Positions 55,319 to 64,000 of a stretch of 64,000 nt of DNA are shown here, one piece after another. This stretch comes from Cristatella mucedo (taxonomy: Eukaryota > Bryozoa > Phylactolaemata > Cristatellidae): the NCBI GenBank assembly GCA_009760855.2, contig WPIO01000023.1, positions 4,914,501-4,978,500 of the forward strand. Direction: 5' to 3'. The notes under the pieces were generated by a model that did no database searches, was not told where the DNA came from, and saw nothing but the letters and a program-made list of their open reading frames with translations. Made by a program: the position numbers and the translations under genes. Numbering within the stretch: position 1 is the stretch's first letter; every line of letters starts with the position of its first letter.

Positions 55319-56312
55319 AATAATAATAATAATAATAATAATATTGCACTTGATAAAGCACCCTCAGAGAACTTAATCTCTTTCTAGGCGCTTACATTTG
55401 CTGCAAAGGGAAATGCAATCGAATAGTAAGTAAAATCATGCTTGAAAAACAAACGAAATGAATAATATGGTTAGGGGTGACATGCACAGGGTCAGCATGC
55501 AAATGTGGTTAGTGGCAGCATGCACAGTGTCAGCACGCATAAGCACATGAAGGACGAATCACAGGGACCCACTAAATGCTGTCCTAAATAGGTGTGTTTT
55601 TAAGTTTCTTTTAAATGTGGTCAGGTCATGGGATGTTCTTGTAGTTTGACTGTATGCCGGCTCCTCTAATGAGCCTGTGATGTGGCATGGACACAGGCCG
55701 GTAACCGCTGGTGGCCAGATGGTGGATTCACCATCAGGATCGGCCGCTGCACAGTTGTGGTCCTCGATGAATCATCGGGGTCAACCGGAGGAGTGGAAGG
55801 AGACTCTAGTGTGAGAAGGGGGCGAAGGCAGTCGCACGTCTTGCTGCTCCGTGCCTTGTACAATAAACCGTTAGCATTGTTCTGGGCCAGCGTTCTGTAT
55901 GCCGAACCACAGTTCTGACGCAGGTCGGGAGGGAGTTCCAGGCTTTGGGAACATACGAGCTGAATGCACGGTCTCCAAAGGATTTAAGGTTTGTACGAGG
56001 TATTTCCAGACTGTTGGATTCCGAAAAACGGGTGGTACGATGCTTGGCCTGATGGGGTAGTATATCTGAAAGATAGGCTAGAGCCATAGAATGAAGAGAC
56101 CTAAAAGTGAGCGACAAAACCTTGAAGTCAATCCGTTGCCTCACTGGTAGCCAGTGCAGGTCGGCGAGAAGTGGAGTAATGTGGCAACTGCGACGCTCAC
56201 GACAGATAAGCCTAGCTGCAGAGTTTTGCACTAGCTGCAATCGCCTGATCGCACATGCTGGTAGGCCAGTGAGCAGTGAATTGCAGAAGTCGAGATGGGA
56301 TGTCAGCCCTAG
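55319..56312 (-). mobile_element. L2-type LINE with a nested solo LTR
   Basis: Minus strand from 56312: SRLDFCNSLLTGLPACAIRR-type C-terminal block, LVQNSAARLICRERRSCHIT, LLADLHWLPVRQRIDFKVLS, LTFRSLHSMALAYLSDILPH, then the 3' UTR and the hairpin tail ending (TTA)n at 55319. The solo LTR at 55640-55911 interrupts it. The C-terminal reading frame is open for about 110 codons, so this copy is younger than the one at 43476-44628. Confidence 0.92.
55640..55911 (+). mobile_element. Solo LTR, copy 3 (272 bp) nested in an L2
   Basis: It starts TGTAGTTTGACTG and ends CGAACCACA. It is flanked by the 5-bp duplication GTTCT (55635-55639 and 55912-55916). It carries the same GGCCGGTAACC, GGTGGATTCACCATCAGG and ACAATAAACCGTTAGC blocks as copies 1 and 2. 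Removing it restores continuous L2 sequence. Confidence 0.9.
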
Positions 56313-56856
<544 letters not shown>

Positions 56857-57540
56857 GTTGTGCCTGTCTCCACATCTCGTTGTCTTGTGGTTCTCACTCG
56901 CCGTTTTTTTCTGCCTATCTCTCACTCTGTTTCTGTCAACCCGCCCGATTGCATGCAGCGGACCCAATGCGGTCAAAAGTCCCAAAGCATCGCAGCTTGA
57001 TCGTGCACATCTTTAACAGGCGGCATGGATGGGGCCAATCATATCAACTAACAATCTACAGAAAGCAGTCGAGCCATTGAAGGCCTAAGATTACAAGTAG
57101 CAGAAAACGACATTTCGTCGTCGTCAGAGAGTAGTTCTTTAGGCTGTCTCGTGGATAAACCTTTGCATCACTTCTTACCGGCACACGAGTTCTACGCTGG
57201 CTGCAAAATGGAGCAAAACGCCTCGGACGGAAATTAAGCTCGAGATGTCAGTTTCGCGGAAAGGGACCGCGCCATTGTGACGGACCCACGGTAATGAGCT
57301 GGCACCGAGGTCCCGTCGTAGTCAGGTCAGTGCATCGTAGTCTAGCAACTTTGACCAAGCCCAAACCATCTCTGCAGCCTTGCTTGTCCGGTTCGGCACT
57401 GGAAAAAGCCTTCACTCAGTATTTGGTGCAAAATTTTTCAGCGAACATCGGACGCAGACGAGCATGCCGGCCAGCGGCATTACAATCTATTCGTTCGCAC
57501 GGAGACGGAATCCACCTATCCGAGCTCAGCTGACAGCTAG
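56857..57540. other. Unrecognised
   Basis: No feature supported. Confidence 0.4.
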
Positions 57541-57853
57541 GAGCAGGAGTATGAACTGCTGCACCGGTTCAAGCCTCCTTGCGCCCTCAGGTCCTGTACG
57601 GACAATAAATAAGCTGTTCCATTCCCCTGCTTAAAGACTGTTGGCGACAGAAGCTTTAGCTCTGCAGGTCCTAGACTGTGAAACTTCCTTCCACTCCTTG
57701 TGATTCTTACGCAACAACTACTCTCCTGCTGCCGACTATGGCACATCCTTTCCAGCGGTCCTGAGTTGCTACTTCCATGCTACTCACTACCTCAACTGCT
57801 CTCCTGCGTAATACCCATATAGTCTTTGTGGAGTTACAGACGGAGGAACATAC
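57541..57853 (+). mobile_element. LINE-B 3' portion with internal deletion
   Basis: GAACTGCTGCACCGGTTCAAGCC, GCGCCCTCAGGTCCTGTACGG, TTGGCGACAGAAGCTTTAGCTCTGCAGG and CTCAACTGCTCTCCTG, then directly CGTAATACCCATATAGTC and GTTACAGACGGAGG. The GAGACGAAGTCTGTTGGC ... GAGTGCGCTATAC segment found in other copies is absent. Confidence 0.88.
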
Positions 57854-57857
57854 ATAC

Positions 57858-57936
57858 AATATTATGATAAAAACAATACATTTGTATTGTGCCCACAGAT
57901 AACTGAATCTCTTTCCAGGCACTTTACAGATGCTGC
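57858..57936 (-). mobile_element. L2 or SINE-B 3' tail
   Basis: ACATTTGTATTGTGCCCACAGATAACTGAATCTC, TTTCCAGGCACTTTACAGATGCTGC on the plus strand is the reversed hairpin tail. Confidence 0.8.
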
Positions 57937-59291
57937 ATAGAAAGCATTAGTATAACCACCGGTTTCATCTTTCGAGTCGTAGAGCAGGGTCGGCGATCTG
58001 TAGCTACGTCAGGCGCTCGCTGCGCACAGAATGCAATTGGGTGGAGACAAAGTCAGCACGTGCAGTCCACGCCCGACGGCCAGTGACACATGCACTGCCG
58101 TTACTTGCTATTGTCTTTCTATTCAACGAGTTTTTTCTCGGAGTCAAAATGTGGATGCCTTGAGTAAATAAAGAACTGAACGAAAACTGAAACTGAAAAA
58201 CTTAACACTGAGCTGTCAATATCTGCCAGGTTTACCGTCGGCACTTTACCAAACACCGACTGACCGATGCCTGAGAACACGAGCTGACCGGACAGCAAAC
58301 AGCGAAGTGGAAACGTCAAGGCAATAACAAGCACAAAGAATCTCTCATCGCGAATGTCTAGCGGACACGCTGAGCGCCCGCCCCATTCATGGTGGGAATC
58401 ATAATGCTGTTTATCCCTCAAATTTTCGCTGAGTTTCGCCATTGCCGCCAGCGATCGAAGGAGCTGCCACTCTGGCATGTCCGACTGCCGCCGGGAAAAG
58501 CCGCCGCTGGAGCAGCTGCAGGTCAAAGCGGGCATCGCCAAGCATTACACTGGCCAAACCCTGACTCTTCAATAACGAGCTATGCCCTAAGCAGCGGAAC
58601 GGCCTTCGGTCGACGTGTGCAATGTGCATTTCGGCACGCACGAAGCAGCAGCTGCCCGGCGAAGAACGAATAATTGTATTTGAAAAATAGTTCAACAATC
58701 TTTTGATGCGAAGGTATCTCTTGTCACGTCCGACGGAACAGAGCACCGGCAGACCACCATTGCCGACTGAGGAGCCGCGCAGCAAAGCCGATAAGCTGAC
58801 ATATTCCGCGATCGAAAAGCAGGACAGCACCAACTAGTGGCAGGCAGCCTGGTCCAACTAAATCTCGGACGCCTGCGATTTCCATCGTTGGTCCACTCCC
58901 GTCATTGGTCCTCAACATGTCCAGTGAGGACTATGCAGAATCTTTTAAAAGGCACTCACAAAAAAATTGCCCCTGAAATAACGAGCCGACCACAATGACG
59001 TTTGGAGTCAAAGTAAGCCGAAGTCCGTCGGTTGCCACCGCCGGTACATCTCTCGGACCACCCGCACGGATCCGTGGTGACTATTCGGCACTGACAACTT
59101 ACATGAAAGGAAAGACCTGTGTAAAAAAAAAAAGCAACGATCGCATGGATATCAAATGGGCTTCGAAATGCAGCGTCTGGGCGGCCTGGGTGACTGCGAC
59201 ACCGCCACTCGCCAGCCGACCAGCAGGAGTCGACCGTGGAGGAGACTATCGACGTCCTAAAGCACGACGACTATCACAGGACGGCAGCCGA
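57937..59291. other. Unrecognised; may hold further exons of the minus-strand gene
   Basis: 58120-59120 has open minus-strand frames and average-to-high GC. A strong acceptor-like site (a poly-T tract, then ACAG, at 59117-59118) is followed by a 35-codon minus-strand frame ending at 59008. I could not find a phase-compatible donor upstream, so no exon is called. A donor-like GGTAAAGT lies near 58240. Confidence 0.3.
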
Positions 59292-59789
59292 TCATCGCCC
59301 GCTGTCTTCTCGTCTGCAGCCTCTGTCTGCAGCGGTCTGGCTGGCCATCGGCATGACTCCCACCGCCGACTTGGAGCCGCAGGCCTTGCTTCGACTGAGC
59401 CAGTAGTGCAGCAGCCCGATGCTCTTGTGGAGAGCTCGCAGCTCCACCATTCGGCAAGCTTCGGCGGCTGACGAGCAGTCCAGGGCAAGCAAACTGAACT
59501 CGGACGCCACGAGGGAGCGCAGCCGCTGATGCTCGCCGGAAGTGGCGTACGACAGTGGCAGTCTCACTACGTCCCGCACGACGAGCGTGAACTCGTCCAC
59601 GGTGCATGTCGGGAAGAGTGCCCTGGCCGCGTGCCGCAGGGGCACCCACCACTCCCACTCGCACGGGTGGCTCCTGCGGACGCAGGGCACGAACGATCCG
59701 CCCAGCGGCCGGAGCTCTACGGCTGGCGATGGCTCATCGTGCTTTTCGGCTGCCACTGCTCTACGAGGCACAACGTCTTCCAGGTGGAC
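59292..59789 (-). CDS. Spliced gene of unknown function, downstream coding exon
   Basis: An acceptor TTCTGCATTCTGTTCCAAG (ending at 59790) opens an in-frame exon of 165 codons to a TGA at 59292-59294. It starts VHLEDVVPRRAVAAEKHDEP and contains VRRSHPCEWEWWVPLRHAAR, LVVRDVVRLPLSYATSGEHQ and VELRALHKSIGLLHYWLSRS. The intron phase (0) matches the donor at 61079. I recognise no family. The last ~30 codons (after KACGSKSA) look less protein-like, and a GCG|GTGGGA donor there could mean the real exon is shorter. A second acceptor-like site (TTTTGCTCATAG, about 59848) is in a different phase. No signal peptide or catalytic motif is visible. Confidence 0.55.
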   Translation of the reverse strand, partial: VHLEDVVPRRAVAAEKHDEPSPAVELRPLGGSFVPCVRRSHPCEWEWWVPLRHAARALFPTCTVDEFTLVVRDVVRLPLSYATSGEHQRLRSLVASEFSLLALDCSSAAEACRMVELRALHKSIGLLHYWLSRSKACGSKSAVGVMPMASQTAADRGCRREDSGR

Positions 59790-59977
59790 CTTGGAACAGA
59801 ATGCAGAAGCTGGCTCTGTGGCTCTGTGTTCGCAGACGCCGGCGGCAGCTATGAGCAAAACGCAGAAATGCAGAGGCCAGCAGCGACGTTGGCCCACCTG
59901 CCTCAGGATCGATAGCAAGGACATAAAACATCTTTTCCTAGACACTCCAGTCACGAAAAGAGTCGACAGAGTCGACT

Positions 59978-60712
59978 GCCTACTTTTAGCTACATAACAT
60001 TGCTAACATTAGGTCTTGTTAAGATAATGAAAACAAATCTAAATTTGTCCATGCATTTGTGACATTCCGCCTTGACTTCTGTAACTAACTGCTTGCTAGC
60101 CTACCGGCCTGTGCAATCAGGCATTTACAGTTGGTGCAAAACTCTGCAGCTAGGCTTGTCTGTCGTGAGCTTCGCAGTTGACACATCTCACCACTTCTCG
60201 CCGACCTGCACTGGCTCCCAGTCCAGCAACGCATCGACTTCAAGGTTTCGCCGCTCAATTTCAGGTCCCTTCATTCTTTGGCTCCAGCCTGTCTATCAGA
60301 TATACTACCCCCAACAGGCTAAGCATTTTACCACCAGCTTTTCATAATCTAATTGTTTACCTATACCTCGTACGAACCTCAAATCCCTTTGAGACCGTGT
60401 CTTTAGTTCGTATGCTCCCAGAGCATTAAAAAAGAAACTAAAAATGCATTTATCTATCAAAGCATTTAGTGGGCCCCTGTGATTCGACCTGTATGTGCTT
60501 ATGCTGAGACTGTGCATGCTGGCAACTAACCGTACTTGCATGCTGACCCTGTGCATGTCACCCCTAACCATGTTATTCTTGTTGTTTATCGAGCATGCTA
60601 CTACCACTAACCATTCGATCGTGCTTCCTTTGCAATAAATTCAAAGTGCCCAGAAAGAGATTGAGTTCTCTGAGGGTACTACATCAAATGCGTATCATCG
60701 TTATTATTACAA
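59978..60712 (+). mobile_element. L2-type LINE fragment in an intron
   Basis: It begins at the ACATAACATTGCTAAC block and encodes, over several frames, FRLDFCN, LAYRPVQSGIYSWCK-type shifted sequence, the CREL/RRS..HITPLLADLHWLPVQQRIDFK-like block and the 3' tail AAAGTGCCCAGAAAGAGATTGAG / TTCTCTGAGGGTACTACATC. It lies in the predicted 1.29-kb intron of the minus-strand gene, in antisense orientation to it. Confidence 0.9.
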
Positions 60713-61079
60713 ATATTTAAGGATAATTTTAGCATGCACCAATGTCGCAAGCCTTTGCTGGTGCTTCGCGAATGGCTGTGAAACCTAGTCGTCTGAAAAG
60801 AAACCTAGTCGTCTGAAACTAGGCAGCCCAGCAGCTCGTTGTGCTCGGTGGCAGACGGTGGCCTGTTGATCGGCAGTGCAGCTTGCTAACCAGCTACAAA
60901 TGAATGTAACGTGATCCAAATGAGCACATCCGTTGAGCTATTACACGCTCACTTAAGAAGGGTCGATTGTCCTCAGGCCTGACACTGGAGCAGCTACTAG
61001 GTAACAAACACAGAGACGCGTCAGTCCGACCCTTGGGAAAACACGGTGACACCACAGCCAGCTGGCGCCCTCCACATAC

Positions 61080-61763
61080 CTTGGCTTTGGCAGCAGTGCC
61101 CAGCACGAACCCATACACCCGATCGTAGACGGCGAACAGGGTGACACCCCATGCTTCCATGTTGTCCAGGCCATGGAGAATGTCGCATTTGACATTGGAC
61201 CAGGCAGCTACGCACGACATCAGATAGGTCTTGGTGTGCGCCACACTTTGGTAGGCCGCGCTGGGCAGCAGAGGCGGATGCAGTCCCTGTGCAGTCAGCG
61301 CCACGACGACAACACTTCTCACGAAGGCAAAGTTTTCGAGAGCCGCCGGCGTGTGCGCGTTGAACAGCCCGCCGGCCAGGAAGCTGAGCAGGTTGTGCGT
61401 GCGCATGCCCAGCAGCACGGTCGACATGGCGTAGTGCAGCAGCGCCTGGAGCCGCTTGGGGATGTCGTGCTCCTTGGCCACCCAGAATGCCGGCTTTGAG
61501 AGCATGTCCGTAACGATGAACCGGCACTGGCTTCTCAATAGCTTATCCACGCCAGTCAGCTTGTCGATGAGACACATCTGCCGCCGAAGCGCCTCGAAGA
61601 TGCGCTGCTGGACGTGCACGAACCATGCGATCAGACGCAAGACGTCGGGGTCGCAGGCGCCACCTCGATCGTCTCGTACGACGGGCTGCAGATCGGGAAA
61701 GTGCGCCACAAGGGAATCGACGATGGCCACCGTGTCCGGATCCTGGTCCGAGCTGCCTGCCAT
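61080..61763 (-). CDS. Spliced gene of unknown function, first coding exon
   Basis: The exon is bounded by an excellent acceptor (CACCGTTCCTTGCAG, ending at 61792) and donor (CCAAG|GTATGT, intron from 61079). ATG at 61761-61763 gives exactly 228 codons to the donor, phase 0. The product starts MAGSSDQDPDTVAIVDSLVA and continues through RLIAWFVHVQQRIFEALRRQ, KEHDIPKRLQALLHYAMSTV, GMRTHNLLSFLAGGLFNAHT and WGVTLFAVYDRVYGFVLGTA. It looks globular and helix-rich, with hydrophobic stretches but no clear signal peptide. Upstream in this frame, sequence beyond the acceptor stays open, but the preceding exon has an in-frame TAG just before its donor, which favours this ATG as start. I do not recognise the family. 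Confidence 0.7.
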
Positions 61764-61998
61764 GCTTATCTCCTCCTCAGTCGGCGATCGGCTGCAAGGA
61801 ACGGTGCCGGAGGTTAGAAACGAGACATATGTCACGTGAACGTGAACCTCGGAGCTAAGCGGCCCTAGCCGGACCTGCAAGCAGACGTATCTCAAACAGC
61901 AGCAATGGTGCCACGGATTGGCAAGTAGCCCCGGCAAACTTCCTCATACATGCGACTCACGAGACGCACGAGCTCGACCAGAAGACAGAGACACCTAC

Positions 61999-62110
61999 CT
62001 GCACTGCTACCGTATAGGCATGGCTGAGTGCTGCTCAGGACATGAGTTGTACCACTCAGACCACCAGAGCAGCAGCAACGGCAGCTGCAGAGCTGAGAGC
62101 TCTCAGCGAG
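61999..62110 (-). other. Probable 5' leader exon of the minus-strand gene
   Basis: A strong donor CAG|GTAGGT (exon ends at 61999) pairs with the acceptor at 61792 to give a 207-bp intron. In the frame that would join the coding exon, a TAG sits 6-8 bases before the junction, so this exon should be untranslated. Two tiny upstream frames are visible: ATG-TCC-TGA (62035-62043) and ATG-CCT-ATA-CGG-TAG (62007-62021). The 5' limit of the exon is not known; I give an arbitrary end. Confidence 0.5.
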
Positions 62111-62279
62111 AAAGCCTACATCCTGCACAATTCTACGACACTCGTTTCTCCAACCACTCTTTCCCCCAGAAGAGTGCAGTTAGATTTTCGTGACCAACTT
62201 CAATGGCATGAAATATTGAGACAGAACAGTCCACTAATGATAACGGCAATGGTTTAAAATGCTCTACACAAAATGCTAT

Positions 62280-62425
62280 GCTAATATAATTCATTTTTTA
62301 ATTAGCATCCTAAGAGAACTGAATCTCTCCAGGTACCTCATACATACATGCCGGAGAGCCCACAACCTTGGTTGTCAATGGCAAGCACCCTAACCTTGGT
62401 CGTTAAAGAAGAGCACCTTAATCCC
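62280..62425 (-). mobile_element. SINE-B, diverged
   Basis: CATCCTAAGAGAACTGAATCTC, CAGGTACCTCATACATACATGCC, GAGAGCCCACAACCTTGG (B-box region), then CACCCTAACCTTGGTCG and AGAGCACCTTAA as a duplicated head. Strongly mutated. Confidence 0.7.
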
Positions 62426-62437
62426 AGTGCCAAACTC

Positions 62438-62526
62438 ATAATAATAATAGTTATATTACATTCCTACAGTCCCATAGCAGACCTGAATCTCTTTCTACGC
62501 ACCTTACATATGCTATTGAAGAAAGC
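62438..62526 (-). mobile_element. L2 or SINE-B 3' tail
   Basis: (TAA)n-like start, CCTACAGTCCCATAGCAGACCTGAATCTC and TTTCTACGCACCTTACATATGC. Tail only. Confidence 0.7.
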
Positions 62527-62989
62527 AGTATTGATGCCTCAATGAGTACATTAGAACTGGTGAACCTGGTGAACAAAGGACTAGTTCTGTTGGCCATATC
62601 TTCTACTTACTAAACCTATAATAAACACCAAACGGGGAGGGCTATGCAAACTTTATTCACACCCTTCATCAATCAACCAGTGGCCAGTTAATAACATCAA
62701 GAACCTTGACAAAAATGGCTGCCTGGTCTCATCTGGCTAGTCGTTCCTTTCTCCGATTCATCTTGATTCATTCAGCAAGCTTTGGCTGCGAGTGAAGCAA
62801 GGGCAAACCGTAGGCTTCTGTTTTAAAAGTTTAACAGCCACAGATCTGATTTAGCTTTTTTAAAGTGGACCTGTGACTTTTAGTACCAAATTTCAAAAAA
62901 TGACAACAATCTATGGTCTGTCAAAATCAGCAAGATGCTGGTAGCGGAAGATTACGTCTAGTTCTTATCACAGCTTAGTGTTAGTCATC
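62527..62989. other. Unrecognised
   Basis: No feature supported. Confidence 0.4.
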
Positions 62990-63046
62990 TGTACAGTTCC
63001 CGGAGAGAACCAAATCTCCATCCAGGTCCTATATAACTTGCTGCAA
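62990..63046 (-). mobile_element. L2 or SINE-B 3' tail, degraded
   Basis: CTGTACAGTTCCCGGAGAGAACCAAATCTCC and ATCCAGGTCCTATATAACTTGCTGC correspond to the reversed hairpin tail. Confidence 0.6.
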
Positions 63047-63138
63047 TAACCGAGTAATAAGAATATAAGTCAGCTGTATTAGAGTCGACTGTATAGGGCT
63101 GGTCTTATCATCGTTAAGCTTCAGGAAATTAAAGGCTA

Positions 63139-64000
63139 CTAAAGTGTGAAGGTGATCAATGCAGGCAGCAAAGGAATTAAGAGAGTTGGTGGGGAACACG
63201 GTTTTGAAGGGTTAAATAATAGGTTGAGTTGGCTGTCATCGATGCAGAAATAAAAGTCAGAGTGCGTTTGACAATGGCGTTGGCCAGAGTGCAAGTATAG
63301 ATTGTGAATTTGGGGCTTAAGACCAAAGTCTGAGGGACCCCATACTTTAAAGGCTCCCGAATGACTGACAGCCATCTGTATCTACACTGTTGATATCAAT
63401 CACTGAGGTAGGACCTAACCGAGTTTTGAATTGTGCCAACGACGCCTTGGCATGCCGAGTGGCACTCCCAAAAACAGAATGTGGTGGTTAATTGTGATTA
63501 ATGCTGCTGAGAGATCTAGGCGAACTAACCAATCAAAGGCCCTACCCCAATCAGCATCGTTCACAAGATTGCTGTAACCTTGTAGTAAAGCAGTTTCTGG
63601 GGCACCGTTTAATGCTATATCTCGATTAGAACTTGCTAGCAAGATCTGGTGAACTGGTGTAATCAATTTGCTGCTGGGCCACCACTGGGTCAAGTGCCAT
63701 GGACATTACTGGCACAAGGAAGACTGGACTTGAGTTACTTAGGTCCTCGAGGTCTCGTCGGCTTTTTAATGAGTGGCCTGGTGATAGCAGATTTCAGAGG
63801 GCCGGTGACTTTGCTGGTTACCAGAGAAATATTGACAATATTTACTAAGGTGGGCAGTAGCAGGCCAATGTGCCCCATAAAGACAACTGTTGAAACAGGG
63901 TTAAGAGGTCTAGTGCTCCTCTTAGCATTAGTATTGGTTTTTTTGCATGCTTACATTTAGTTTTTCTGGTTTTCTTTATGTCAGCAGTAAACCGAATCTG
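63139..64000 (-). pseudogene. Old LINE reverse transcriptase, decayed, continues past the window edge
   Basis: On the minus strand, 63960-63750 encodes LLLPTLVNIVNISLVTSKVT and GPLKSAITRPLIKKPT, matching the N-terminal RT block of L2/CR1-group LINEs. 63620-63480 encodes ETALLQGYSNLVNDADWGRA and motif A as LDLSAALITINHHIL, which has lost the catalytic FD. 63345-63290 is a degraded motif B (KVWGPSDFGLKPQ), and 63245-63220 is motif C as CIDDSQL in place of YADDTQL. Order and spacing fit a single element. Multiple stops and frameshifts show it is long dead. It is much more diverged than the other LINE copies here. Confidence 0.75.

Noticed and set aside
55806-56240. 144-codon minus-strand frame as a gene
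   Set aside because: It is the C-terminal part of an L2-type LINE that runs into a nested solo LTR.
58119-58541. 140-codon minus-strand frame next to the gene
   Set aside because: It looks partly protein-like, but no family, start context or phase-compatible splice site could be shown.
59008-59116. Possible last exon of the minus-strand gene after a strong acceptor
   Set aside because: I found no donor in the upstream exon with a compatible phase, so it is left as a note rather than a call.

Overview
The window looks like nuclear DNA of an animal, most likely an invertebrate. It contains spliced-gene signals (GT-AG introns), L2/CR1-type LINE fragments, tRNA-derived SINEs, solo LTRs, TIR DNA elements, a Tc1 relic, very long (CT)n, (CA)n, (TA)n and (GCC)n microsatellites, and no compact operon-like coding. 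I cannot name the species. Nearly all of the sequence is repeat or unrecognised non-coding DNA. The only convincing host gene lies near the right end.

Layout. 1-9 kb is mostly unrecognised, with an L2 tail at 58-141, a Tc1-like transposase relic at 950-1039 and a diverged duplication (6.5 and 7.0-7.7 kb). 9-25 kb is a scatter of two SINE families (here called A and B), a solo LTR with a perfect 5-bp duplication (15206-15557), an ~802-bp TIR element carrying degenerate TTTAGGG repeats (17910-18711), and GC-rich trinucleotide tracts. 26.3-27.8 kb is a 5'-truncated L2-type LINE with recognisable reverse transcriptase blocks. 29-30.7 kb is GC-rich, with a 17-bp periodic array and a strong RNA-like hairpin. 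32.3-36.4 kb is the most unusual block: a ~175-bp tandem satellite whose array folds back on itself, with the inner arms nearly identical. 36.9-38.6 kb is one SINE-A copy split by a TIR element (itself hit by an L2 tail) and by a solo LTR. 39-58 kb holds further L2, LINE-B and SINE copies and microsatellites, including a nested solo LTR at 55640-55911. 59.3-62.1 kb on the minus strand is a spliced gene of unknown function, with an L2 fragment inside its intron. The right edge (63139-64000) is an old, decayed LINE reverse transcriptase on the minus strand that runs out of the window.

How the parts relate. SINE-B and the L2-type LINE share the same 3' end, a short GCGCC/GGCGC hairpin followed by ATT-rich repeats. 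This is the expected signature of a SINE mobilised by a LINE partner. SINE-A carries an 11-bp inverted repeat between its tRNA-like promoter boxes that has been deleted or shortened in several copies. The nested insertions give a relative order of events: SINE-A is older than the TIR element, which is older than the L2 tail; and SINE-A and L2 are older than the solo LTRs. All family names (SINE-A, SINE-B, LINE-B) are local labels; no database was searched.
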